From Bacteroidota bacterium (lineage in GTDB: Bacteria; Bacteroidota; Bacteroidia; Bacteroidales; F082), in the NCBI GenBank assembly GCA_018816765.1, contig JAHIUX010000039.1:1-53491 (forward strand): a stretch of DNA of 53,491 nucleotides. The letters run 5' to 3'. The position numbers and the translations under genes were made by a program. The notes below the pieces were generated by a model. That model did not search any database. It worked only from the letters and a program-made list of their open reading frames with translations, and was not told where the DNA came from. Shown here in pieces: positions 26,876-34,211 of this stretch (the first letter of the stretch is position 1; each line of letters begins with the position of its first letter).

Positions 26876-27796
26876 ATGGACAAACCTGAATATTCGGTAG
26901 TTATTCCTGTGTATAACAGCGAGATGACGATTGAGAAAGTCGTCACCGAAATCGATGTGGTCTTTGGTAAGCTTGGTTTTTCTTATGAAATTATTTTGGT
27001 TGATGATGGCAGCAAAGACCTGGTCTGGGAAAGAATCCAGTCATTGAAAAAGCAATTTAAACCGGTGCTTACTGCGGTCAGGCTGAACAGAAATTACGGA
27101 CAACACAATGCCACCTTTTGCGGATTGACCTTTGCCAGGGGAAAATGGATAATTACCATGGACGATGATTTACAGCATCCACCGGAAGAGATTGCAAAGC
27201 TCATCGACAGGCAACAGGAAACGGAAGCCGAGATGGTGTATGGTGTTTTCCGGGAAAAAAAACATTCCTCTTTCAGAAGGCTCGGAAGCAAGGTTTTCAG
27301 ACATTCTGCCGGCAGATACTTCGGCCGTCCTTCCGAAGGCTCGTCGTTCAGGCTTATCAGCAAGAGCCTCAACGATCAGCTCATACAGCATAACCTGAAT
27401 TTCATGTTTATCGACGAACTGCTATACTGGTACACCGAGGAGCCTGCACTTGCTGAGGTCGAGCACCACAGCCGCCAGCATGCAAAGTCAGGATATTCGC
27501 GTCGCAAACTCTTCAAATTGATGGCCGGACTGATCATCAACTACACCAATGTGCCCCTGAAACTCATGGTTTACGGAGGTCTTTTTGCATCAATGGTAAC
27601 CTTTGTTGTTGCAGTGTACTACATTATCCTCAAGATATTTTTTAATGTACCTATGGGTTATACGTCCATCATTGTGGGCATCATGTTTTCGACAAGCATT
27701 ATCCTGTTTAGCCTTGGCATTATTGGTGAATACCTGAGCCGAATTTATCTGGCTCAAAACAAAAAACCTCCCTATACAATCCGAAAAATTCTCTAA
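26876..27796 (+). CDS. GT2 glycosyltransferase of the dolichol/undecaprenyl-phosphate (DPM1/GtrB) type
   Basis: 306 residues. The GT2 domain starts YSVVIPVYNSEMTIEKV, with EIILVDDGSKD and the metal motif ITMDDDLQHPPEE. Two membrane segments follow near the C terminus (~225-250 and ~262-285), the layout of GtrB/ArnC-like enzymes that load a sugar onto a polyprenyl phosphate at the membrane. Start chosen as ATG 26876, 16 bp after the SDR stop. A GTG at 26849 is in frame but lies inside the SDR gene. The sugar is unknown. Confidence 0.88.
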   Translation: MDKPEYSVVIPVYNSEMTIEKVVTEIDVVFGKLGFSYEIILVDDGSKDLVWERIQSLKKQFKPVLTAVRLNRNYGQHNATFCGLTFARGKWIITMDDDLQHPPEEIAKLIDRQQETEAEMVYGVFREKKHSSFRRLGSKVFRHSAGRYFGRPSEGSSFRLISKSLNDQLIQHNLNFMFIDELLYWYTEEPALAEVEHHSRQHAKSGYSRRKLFKLMAGLIINYTNVPLKLMVYGGLFASMVTFVVAVYYIILKIFFNVPMGYTSIIVGIMFSTSIILFSLGIIGEYLSRIYLAQNKKPPYTIRKIL

Positions 27797-28474
27797 ATGA
27801 TTTTCAAGCGCAAAGACCTGACGATGAGGCGGCTGGAGGAAGGTGATATTGAGCTGGTCCGCCTTCACCGCAATTCTGCCTTTATCAGACAATACATGGA
27901 TTACCGTGAGGAAATCACACCCGAGATGCAATTAAAGTGGTTTCATTCCATCAACAACAACGAAAACCTTTACCTGTTTATCGAATACAAAGGCGATCCG
28001 ATCGGGCTGGTAAATGCAAAAAACATCAGTTGGGATAATTTAACCACCGAAGGAGGCATTTTTATCTGGGACAAGCGGTATATCAACTCCCCGGTGGCCT
28101 TGCTCACAGCCATGACTTTCGGTGAGCTTGCGGCCAATGTATTTCACCTGAGGGCCATTGCCAGAATTTTGAAGACCAACAAACGCGCGATCCGCTATAA
28201 CAAGCTCATTGGTTTCGAACTTGCCGAAGGGCAGGAGCACAAAATCAATCAGTTATATGTGTTTTCCGGGGAAAAGTTTCTGAGGTTTACCAAGGTGTTT
28301 CGTGGATTTTTACTCATGCTGTACGGAAAAGATCCGATCATCATCGAAATTACCGCCCAGGATTATGCGGCGGGTTTTGGCAGGCTTGCTGAGCAAAACA
28401 TTGACCTAACAAGGATTGACCGTGTGGAAGATATCGCCGGTGGAGGAAAGCGATTTTACTATACGCCGACCTAA
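27797..28474 (+). CDS. GNAT N-acyltransferase (RimJ/PseH-like) with C-terminal extension
   Basis: 225 residues, starting directly after the glycosyltransferase stop. The first ~145 residues fit the Acetyltransf_3 GNAT fold: LTMRRLEEGDIELVRLHRNS, ITPEMQLKWFHSINN, IGLVNAKNI and a late RAIRYNKLIGFELAEG. The pattern resembles PseH-type enzymes that acylate amino sugars. About 75 further residues form an extension I cannot assign. It could transfer the acyl group from the operon's carrier protein, or acetyl-CoA, to an amine. It ends 4 bp into the convergent sulfotransferase. Confidence 0.75.
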   Translation: MIFKRKDLTMRRLEEGDIELVRLHRNSAFIRQYMDYREEITPEMQLKWFHSINNNENLYLFIEYKGDPIGLVNAKNISWDNLTTEGGIFIWDKRYINSPVALLTAMTFGELAANVFHLRAIARILKTNKRAIRYNKLIGFELAEGQEHKINQLYVFSGEKFLRFTKVFRGFLLMLYGKDPIIIEITAQDYAAGFGRLAEQNIDLTRIDRVEDIAGGGKRFYYTPT

Positions 28475-29616
28475 GCAGCTGAACGCTGGAAATGTTTTTT
28501 CCAGAAACTGCCCAGCATAAAAGGAAGCTCACTCAGGATGTATTGTCGTTGTTTGTATGGAAAACGGTTAACAAGCCAGGTGGTTGCATAAATGGCTCTC
28601 GCCAGATTGATTCCGGGTTGTGCGGCCAGCCAGATGAACAGGCTAAAGCCTGCATATTGTCGCTCGTAACCGGCCTTTGCTGCGTACTCGCCAATGGTAT
28701 AATCTGCAATTTTCACTTGTTTCGTGCTGAGGTTTTTCTTCCAGTATCCGATATTTGAAGTGTTCACCGGATGCATCAGGCTTGCATGAATTTTATTCAG
28801 CTTTTTTGCATCATAAAGGGCTTCAACAGCTTTCTTTCGCTGGTAAAATGTGAGCATTTCCGGATTAAATGAAATTCCAAGAAAGTTGCAGACTTCGTTC
28901 AGCATCCCTTCCGGATTTTCAGCAAGGTCTTCATAACGCAGGGTAAAGAAACTATCCGGGTGCTGCTTGCTGGCTTTGGTAATGGTTTTGTAAAAATACT
29001 TCCACTTGAATACCGTGAGGGCAACAATGGGAAGCTCAAATTCGACCCTGGAGAGTGACACATGGTTGTCGCGGTAGTCGCGGGTTAGGTGAATGAATTT
29101 GGCCTCAGGGAAGATCTCGCTCAGCAATTTGGTATATAGCGCATAGCCCGGGTTTTTATCTCCAATCAGAGTTATCCCCGACTTGTAGTAAAGCGACTGG
29201 TATTGCAGGTAAATGGCCTTGCAAATTGTTCCGTACGATTGTTGACCTTGAAATTGCTGTAGAAACGTCAGCAGCTGGACAGGCTCAATGTTCCAGGTAT
29301 TAAACAGAAATTGTTCCTGCAGGTCATTTACCAGTTCGCCGAATAGGAGTGGAGTCCAATGGGTGATTCGGCCATATTTCGGATGCAGGTTTACAATAAA
29401 CTGGCATTCGGGTGGAATCTGGACATGGGGATGTGCATCGAAAAGTGTCCGCAGCAAAGTGGACCCTGTGCGGGGACGACTCAGGATAAAAAAGATGGGT
29501 AATTGTTCAGGGTTGGTCGCTGGCAATGTTTTTTCTATGGAGCTGTTTAGATGTTCGGGCATGGTTAGTTTGCATTCTTCCGGCAGTTCAGTTGCAAATA
29601 ATTTGACCAAATGCAC
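28471..29616 (-). CDS. Sulfotransferase-family protein
   Basis: 381 residues. The PAPS 5'-phosphosulfate loop SRPRTGSTLLRTLFDAHP is near residue 45, GDKNPGY follows, the 3'-phosphate motif is LTRDYRDNHVSLSR, and RYEDLAENPEG is a later conserved block. The fold is that of PAPS-dependent sulfotransferases acting on sugars, lipids or tyrosine. It converges on the acyl/glycosyl operon (4-bp overlap), so a sulfated glycolipid or glycan is conceivable. The start may be ATG 29616 or ATG 29562 (MPEHL). Confidence 0.85.
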   Translation of the reverse strand: MHLVKLFATELPEECKLTMPEHLNSSIEKTLPATNPEQLPIFFILSRPRTGSTLLRTLFDAHPHVQIPPECQFIVNLHPKYGRITHWTPLLFGELVNDLQEQFLFNTWNIEPVQLLTFLQQFQGQQSYGTICKAIYLQYQSLYYKSGITLIGDKNPGYALYTKLLSEIFPEAKFIHLTRDYRDNHVSLSRVEFELPIVALTVFKWKYFYKTITKASKQHPDSFFTLRYEDLAENPEGMLNEVCNFLGISFNPEMLTFYQRKKAVEALYDAKKLNKIHASLMHPVNTSNIGYWKKNLSTKQVKIADYTIGEYAAKAGYERQYAGFSLFIWLAAQPGINLARAIYATTWLVNRFPYKQRQYILSELPFMLGSFWKKHFQRSAA

Positions 29617-29641
29617 GCACTGATTATTCCCGGAGGTAAAA

Positions 29642-29669
29642 AAAAAAGAGGCTATGAAGCCTCTTTTTT
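29642..29669 (-). terminator. Intrinsic terminator of the rpsB-tsf operon
   Basis: Perfect hairpin GAGGCT-ATGA-AGCCTC (29648-29663) flanked by A-runs on the left and T-runs on the right, so it has a U-tract on either strand. It lies 24 bp beyond the tsf stop and 26 bp before the sulfotransferase gene on the same strand. Confidence 0.85.
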
Positions 29670-29692
29670 AAACTATTCTGTAAACCTGCAGA

Positions 29693-30514
29693 TTAGCCCA
29701 GCATAACCCTTTTGAAACCGCTAACGGTAAGGGTTTTATCGGCATCGGTAAGATACTGACGTACAGTTTTCTTGCTTTCGCGGATGAAGTCCTGGTTCAG
29801 CAGGGTGCTTTCGCGGTAGAATTTCTTCAGTTTACCCTGTGCAATTTTCTCAAGCATATCTTCGGCTTTGCCTTCGTTGCGTGCCTGTTCAATGCCAATC
29901 TGAATTTCGCGGTCGATTACTGATTGAGGTACATCGGCTTCGTCAACAGCAACCGGGTCCATGGCAGCTACCTGCATGGCCAGCTCCCTGCCAATTTGTT
30001 CAAAACCAGCCTTGTTCAATCCAACGATGGTAGCCAGGCGGTTTCCCGGGTGAATATAGGCAGCTGTTGAGGCGGCTTCAATCACTTCATAGGCACCCAA
30101 CTCGATTTTTTCGCCAATGATACCGGTCTGATCGGTCAGGCTGTCGGCAACGGTTCTGTTGTCGATGGTGAGGGCCAGAACAGCTTCTGCATTGGCAGCT
30201 TTGTGCTGAATGGCGGCGTCGAGAATATTGTGGGCGTATTTTACGAAATCTTCATTTTTTGCAACAAAGTCTGTTTCGCAGTTGATCATCACAACGGCAG
30301 CAAAGCTGTGGTTGTCGTTTGTTTTCGAGATTACAACACCTTCATTGGCTTCACGGTCAGCCCTTTTAGCGGCTACTTTTTGTCCTTTTTTGCGCAGGTA
30401 GTCGATGGCTTGTTCCATATCGCCATTGCTTTCAACCAAGGCTGCTTTACAGTCCATCATGCCTGCACCGGTGCGTTTTCTCAGTTCGTTTACTTGTGAT
30501 GCGGTAATATTCAT
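29693..30514 (-). CDS. tsf: Translation elongation factor Ts
   Basis: 273 residues. The N-terminal UBA-like part reads VNELRKRTGAGMMDCKAAL, then NCETDFVAKNEDF and the C-terminal LLNQDFIRESKKTVRQYL motif, all diagnostic of EF-Ts, the nucleotide-exchange factor of EF-Tu. It follows rpsB by 24 bp in the usual order, with an intrinsic terminator downstream. Confidence 0.98.
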   Translation of the reverse strand: MNITASQVNELRKRTGAGMMDCKAALVESNGDMEQAIDYLRKKGQKVAAKRADREANEGVVISKTNDNHSFAAVVMINCETDFVAKNEDFVKYAHNILDAAIQHKAANAEAVLALTIDNRTVADSLTDQTGIIGEKIELGAYEVIEAASTAAYIHPGNRLATIVGLNKAGFEQIGRELAMQVAAMDPVAVDEADVPQSVIDREIQIGIEQARNEGKAEDMLEKIAQGKLKKFYRESTLLNQDFIRESKKTVRQYLTDADKTLTVSGFKRVMLG

Positions 30515-30538
30515 GTCAATTCAATTTTTTAATTTGCC

Positions 30539-31420
30539 TTATTTCTTTGAAACAGGTTTTCTTGGTCTTTTGGCCCTGTCTTTGCCGGCTTCTTCAGCTT
30601 TTCCTTTACCAGGAACGCCAGCTTTTTTGCCAGTGTCGTCGCCTTCATCTTCGTCATCATCATATTTGTGTGATGATGCACCCATTTCATCCTCGTCAGA
30701 AGCGTCGTCGTCGCTGCGTTTGTCTTTTGCAAGCTTGCGTTCGCTCAGTCCTTCCTCAATGGCCTGTGTCATGGCGCGGATAATCAATGAAATTGATTTC
30801 GAAGCGTCATCGTTGGCAGGGATTGGGAAATCGATGAGGGTTGGGTCGGAGTTGGTATCAACGATAGCGAAAGTAGGGATATTGAGTTTGCGTGCTTCAG
30901 CAACAGCAATATGTTCTTTCATGATGTCGACAACAAATATTGCCGAGGGGAGTCTGCTCAGGTCGGCAATACTTCCAAGGTTTTTTTCAAGTTTTTCGCG
31001 TTCGCGGCGCAGTTGGAGTCTTTCCCTTTTCGACAGGTTGGTGTATGAGTCGCTGCTCATCAGCTTATCGATATTGGTCATTTTGCGGACAGCTTTGCGG
31101 ATGGTTGCAAAGTTGGTCAGCATTCCGCCAGGCCATCTTTCGGTAACGTATGGCATATTGATTTTTGCAACCTCTTCAGAAACGATTCCTTTGGCTTGTT
31201 TCTTGGTGGCAACAAACAGGATTTTCTTACCTGATTTGGCGAGCTGACGCATGGCGTTGCTGGCTTCTTCAAGTTTTGCCTGGGTTTTATACAGGTCAAT
31301 GATGTGGATGCCATTGCGTTCCATAAAGATATATGGCGCCATATTGGGATTCCATTTTCTCCTGAGGTGACCAAAATGAACACCTGCGTCTAATAATTCT
31401 TCAAATGCGATTTGTGACAT
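30539..31420 (-). CDS. rpsB: Ribosomal protein uS2 with charged C-terminal tail
   Basis: 293 residues. The N-terminal DAGVHFGHLRRKWNPNMAPYI, FVATKKQAKGIV and FAIVDTNSDPTLIDFPIPANDDA are classic uS2. After about residue 235 a ~60-residue tail follows, first acidic (DDDASDEDEMG...DDDEDEGDDTG) then basic (KRPRKPVSKK). It makes the protein roughly 50 residues longer than typical bacterial S2. A 113-nt leader with two hairpins separates it from rpsI upstream. Confidence 0.97.
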   Translation of the reverse strand: MSQIAFEELLDAGVHFGHLRRKWNPNMAPYIFMERNGIHIIDLYKTQAKLEEASNAMRQLAKSGKKILFVATKKQAKGIVSEEVAKINMPYVTERWPGGMLTNFATIRKAVRKMTNIDKLMSSDSYTNLSKRERLQLRREREKLEKNLGSIADLSRLPSAIFVVDIMKEHIAVAEARKLNIPTFAIVDTNSDPTLIDFPIPANDDASKSISLIIRAMTQAIEEGLSERKLAKDKRSDDDASDEDEMGASSHKYDDDEDEGDDTGKKAGVPGKGKAEEAGKDRAKRPRKPVSKK

Positions 31421-31458
31421 AATGTTGTGTTAAAAATTGTTTACATTCACTAAAAACA

Positions 31459-31497
31459 ATTGTTGAGTAGTTCTGAAGAAACAGAAGTCTCAACAAT
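31459..31497 (-). promoter_or_regulatory. Long hairpin in the rpsI-rpsB intergenic region
   Basis: Nine-base arms ATTGTTGAG (31459-31467) and CTCAACAAT (31489-31497) enclose a second stem TTCTG/CAGAA. On the minus strand the stem is followed by a short U-run (TGTTTTTA), so it could be an attenuator/terminator or an S2-binding autoregulatory structure in the rpsB leader. It begins 38 bp before the rpsB ATG. Confidence 0.5.
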
Positions 31498-31519
31498 TTG
31501 GATACTAAACACCAATTGA

Positions 31520-31537
31520 TTAATCCTGAAGGATTAA
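31520..31537 (-). repeat. Perfect stem-loop across the rpsI stop codon
   Basis: TTAATCC-TGAA-GGATTAA, seven perfect base pairs with a four-base loop; the rpsI stop (31534-31536) lies in one arm. It has no U-tract and may shield the 3' end or act in processing. Confidence 0.45.
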
Positions 31538-31920
31538 CGTTTGCTGAACTGGAATTTCTTACGGGCTTTTGGCTGACCAGGTTTTTTACGTTCAACCATG
31601 CGTGGGTCGCGGCGTAACAGACCTTTGGCTTTAAGCACAGGGCGGTATTCGGGATTGATTTCGCAGAGCGCCCTGCTGATGCCCAAGCGCAAGGCTTCGG
31701 CCTGGCCGGTGATGCCACCTCCATCGAGGTTTACCTTAATATCGTATTTGCCTATATTGTCGGTAAGCAACAAAGGCTGCTCTACCACATATTGAAGGGT
31801 GCCTGTAGGGAAGTATTCCTTAAAGTCTCTTTTGTTGACTTCGATGCTTCCATTACCACTCTTCAGATAAACGCGTGCTACGGCGGTTTTTCTTCTTCCT
31901 AAGGCGTTGATGACGTCCAT
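31534..31920 (-). CDS. rpsI: Ribosomal protein uS9
   Basis: 128 residues: LGRRKTAVARVYLKSGNG at the start, the GGGITGQAEALRLGISRAL block and the C-terminal RDPRMVERKKPGQPKARKKFQFSKR with the arginine-ending tail that contacts P-site tRNA. It starts 5 bp after the rplM stop. Confidence 0.98.
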   Translation of the reverse strand: MDVINALGRRKTAVARVYLKSGNGSIEVNKRDFKEYFPTGTLQYVVEQPLLLTDNIGKYDIKVNLDGGGITGQAEALRLGISRALCEINPEYRPVLKAKGLLRRDPRMVERKKPGQPKARKKFQFSKR

Positions 31921-31925
31921 ACTGA

Positions 31926-32381
31926 CTATTTGATTGAATTAAGACTGATTTGTTTTGGGGTTTGCGCCTGATGCTTGTGCTCGCTGCCTACATACACGTA
32001 AAGGTTGCGGAAAAGCTCTGCTCCCAGGGTGTTTTTTGGCAACATGCCTTTGATGGCCTTTTCAATGATAACCTCAGGCTTAACAGCCATCTGCTGTTTG
32101 AAAGTCCTGATGCGCTGTCCGCCAGGATATCCGGTGTGACGCACATATTCTTTGGATTCCATCTTGTTGCCGGTCAACATAATCTTTTCGGCATTGATGA
32201 TGATCACATTGTCGCCACAATCGCTGTGGGGAGTGAAACTGGGCTTGTGCTTTCCACGGAGAACCATCGCGGCAACCGAAGCCAGCCGGCCTAAAATCTG
32301 TCCTTCAGCATCAATAACAACCCACTGTTTGTTTGCGTTCTCTTTGTTGACGCTTACGGTTTTGTAACTCAGTGTATTCAT
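31926..32381 (-). CDS. rplM: Ribosomal protein uL13
   Basis: 151 residues. WVVIDAEGQILGRLAS, LRGKHKPSFTPHSDCGDNVIIINAEK and GMLPKNTLG are the conserved L13 segments. First gene of the rplM-rpsI-rpsB-tsf group on the minus strand, preceded by a strong promoter at 32437-32468. Confidence 0.98.
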   Translation of the reverse strand: MNTLSYKTVSVNKENANKQWVVIDAEGQILGRLASVAAMVLRGKHKPSFTPHSDCGDNVIIINAEKIMLTGNKMESKEYVRHTGYPGGQRIRTFKQQMAVKPEVIIEKAIKGMLPKNTLGAELFRNLYVYVGSEHKHQAQTPKQISLNSIK

Positions 32382-32436
32382 TTAATCTAATTGTTTCTTA
32401 AGTCTTTTCTGCGCATACTTATCCCGAAATGGGGTG

Positions 32437-32468
32437 CAAAAATAGAAACTCTTTTTCGTTTAACCAAA
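32437..32468 (-). promoter_or_regulatory. Promoter of the rplM-rpsI ribosomal protein operon
   Basis: On the minus strand: -33 TTTG (32465-32468), a 20-bp spacer and -7 TATTTTTG (32437-32444), a full Bacteroidota consensus. Transcription would begin near 32430, giving a leader of about 48 nt before the rplM ATG. Confidence 0.75.
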
Positions 32469-32779
32469 TTTACAAACAACAATTTGTTGATAATTGAACA
32501 GATTGGCTTCCTGACCAGGCAATTCTACTCCTTAATAACTTATGTTTTTGCTGCAACCGGACAAAAAAGAGGGCAAAAATAATCATTTGTAACTGACTTT
32601 GACCGTTTTTCTTGTTAATTCTTCCTTTATTTCTGCCATCTAAATTATTATGGCGGTAAGCCGGCAAAGTGTAAAAAACAATGAGGCAGGCTGGAAGTGA
32701 GCATCCCCGAGCAGCTGACCCCTGATACCGTGCCAGGCACTATTTCGCATGGAGCAGGTGTTGTTCCATCGAAAATGAA

Positions 32780-32787
32780 TATTTTTG
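32780..32787 (+). promoter_or_regulatory. -7 element upstream of the lipoprotein gene
   Basis: TATTTTTG matches TAnnTTTG. A TTG at 32761-32763 is 16 bp upstream, slightly short for a -33. The predicted leader would contain the GGTCA/TGACC hairpin at 32801-32814. Confidence 0.45.
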
Positions 32788-32852
32788 CAGCCTACTGGCG
32801 GGTCAGCAGTGACCAGCCTGGCTACATTGATCCATTTAACTAAGAATTAATC

Positions 32853-33263
32853 ATGACAAAATCATTGTTAAATTACGGAATGATACTTTTGCTGGTGTTT
32901 GCCACTGCCTGCAACGGAGGAAAAGAAAAATCAATCGAAAATCAGATGCAGGATGATGCGGCTTATTTTGCTGAGCTGAGTTGTAAGATTAAGGCCCGCA
33001 GCCTGGAGCTGCCGTTTGTGAAGGACAAGGATGTCAATAATGATGAACTTTACCTTGGCCTTGTCAGGGAACAGGATAGCCTTACCATCAGTTTCCGTCA
33101 AAAATACGGCAAAAACCCTGAGTATAAAAAGCAGTTCTCTGCACTGCTGCGTGAAGCCCGTAAGGATTCGAAGTATTGCGGACAAATCATGAAACAATAC
33201 AACCTCACCGAAAAGGATTTCAGAAAAACCGGCAAAATCGGTACGGAAAAGGACAAGGAGTAG
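32853..33263 (+). CDS. Small lipoprotein of unknown function
   Basis: 136 residues. A signal peptide with lipobox ending FATAC (Cys ~20) gives a predicted lipoprotein. The mature part is charged and helical (QMQDDAAYFAELSCKIKARSLEL.., FRQKYGKNPEYKKQFSALLREARK) with two further cysteines, at about residues 45 and 109. I recognise no family. It precedes a tRNA gene and appears monocistronic. Confidence 0.75.
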   Translation: MTKSLLNYGMILLLVFATACNGGKEKSIENQMQDDAAYFAELSCKIKARSLELPFVKDKDVNNDELYLGLVREQDSLTISFRQKYGKNPEYKKQFSALLREARKDSKYCGQIMKQYNLTEKDFRKTGKIGTEKDKE

Positions 33264-33373
33264 GTTAACTGCTTTAGACGCAACTCTCCGGGAGAAAGCC
33301 GCCTGAAGGGGTTGTGGTTATTCTGTTGTAATGCTTCAGCATCGTCAGTGGTAAATAATAATGGTGCAAAACA

Positions 33374-33405
33374 TTTGTGTAGTTCTGTGAAAAACCTTAT
33401 TTTTG
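33374..33405 (+). promoter_or_regulatory. Promoter of tRNA-Pro
   Basis: TTTG (33374-33377), a 20-bp spacer and TATTTTTG (33398-33405): a full Bacteroidota promoter ending 17 bp before the mature tRNA 5' end. Confidence 0.75.
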
Positions 33406-33422
33406 CGCCCTCAATTTGAGAT

Positions 33423-33496
33423 CGGGGCGTGGTGCAGTTGGCTAGCATTCTTGCATGGGGTGCAAGCGGTCGCCCGTTCGAGTCGGGCCGCTCCGA
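33423..33496 (+). tRNA. tRNA-Pro (anticodon GGG)
   Basis: A 74-nt cloverleaf: acceptor CGGGGCG/CGCTCCG (one G-T pair) with discriminator A, D-stem GTGC/GCAT, anticodon stem CTTGC/GCAAG around the loop ATGGGGT (anticodon GGG, reading CCC/CCU), and T-arm GCCCG-TTCGAGT-CGGGC. The 3' CCA is not encoded. It has its own promoter and an intrinsic terminator five bases after its end. Confidence 0.95.
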
Positions 33497-33500
33497 CAAC

Positions 33501-33531
33501 AAAGTCCTTCTTTCAGGAGGACTTTTTTTTT
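33501..33531 (+). terminator. Intrinsic terminator of tRNA-Pro
   Basis: AAAGTCCT (33501-33508) pairs with AGGACTTT (33518-33525) over a nine-base loop, followed by an uninterrupted T-run to 33531. Confidence 0.85.
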
Positions 33532-33654
33532 GAACGAAAGTAAGTTGTTAATGTTCGATAAATCTTTTGTTTTTCAGCTTCCTGATCGCAATGTTTTTAT
33601 TATCATTGCATACCAATTCTCGTCCTTTAGCCGTAATATCATAAAACAACCATC

Positions 33655-34122
33655 ATGAGCAAAAGAATCCTCATTTTCCTCGTTGTGATCGTTCTGGTCT
33701 TTGGTGCCATTCAGTTTATCAGGCCTGAACGCAATGTCGCGCCAATTGGTGGACGCAACGAACTCTTTTTCCAGGTGAAAGAAGCCCCAGTCGTAGTGAA
33801 AAGCAACCTGATTAATGCCTGCTATAACTGCCATTCAAACAGGACCAACTATCCCTGGTATGCCAGTGTTGCTCCGGTTTCATGGCTGATCAGTAACCAC
33901 ATCAACGAGGCCAAACACAAACTGAATTTCTCGGAATGGCATACCTTTGATGCTGCTAAACAACTGAAACTGATCCAGGAAGTAGCCGAAGTGATCGAAG
34001 AAGACGAAATGCCACCGGCTGGTTACCGCTTTATGCATGCCGAATCCAATATCAATGATGTTGAAAAAAAGATACTGTTGGAATGGATTCAGCAATATGC
34101 TGAAACCCTTGGAGAGAACTGA
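33655..34122 (+). CDS. Haem-binding-domain protein (single CxxCH)
   Basis: 155 residues. A hydrophobic N terminus (residues ~4-20) acts as membrane anchor or uncleaved signal, then comes the c-type haem motif CYNCHSN near residue 60 and DEMPPAGYRFMH near 122, which may supply the distal ligand. The pattern YNCHSN...TNYPWY...PVSW is that of the haem-binding domain family (Haem_bd), periplasmic and of unknown electron-transfer partner. Confidence 0.85.
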   Translation: MSKRILIFLVVIVLVFGAIQFIRPERNVAPIGGRNELFFQVKEAPVVVKSNLINACYNCHSNRTNYPWYASVAPVSWLISNHINEAKHKLNFSEWHTFDAAKQLKLIQEVAEVIEEDEMPPAGYRFMHAESNINDVEKKILLEWIQQYAETLGEN

Positions 34123-34211
34123 GGTTGTTTTTTCAATGAATTGACGGTTAGCTGAGCACAACAGGCTGAGGTGGTGCAATGTCATCATGCCTTATAACGA
34201 AACATTATCCG

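Larger units (their letters stand above)
32382..32852. other. Divergent intergenic region between rplM and a lipoprotein gene (471 bp)
   Basis: It holds the rplM promoter at its left end. Around 32690-32815 the composition becomes more GC-rich and contains two short inverted repeats: GTGCC-A-GGCAC at 32730-32740 and GGTCA-GCAG-TGACC at 32801-32814. A -7 element TATTTTTG at 32780-32787 points toward the lipoprotein gene. I see no convincing coding frame; a small RNA or structured leader is possible. Confidence 0.5.

Noticed and set aside
30405-31247. 280-residue plus-strand open frame over tsf and rpsB
   Set aside because: Very Ser/Leu/Phe-rich and antisense to two certain translation genes; it is a by-product of their codon use.
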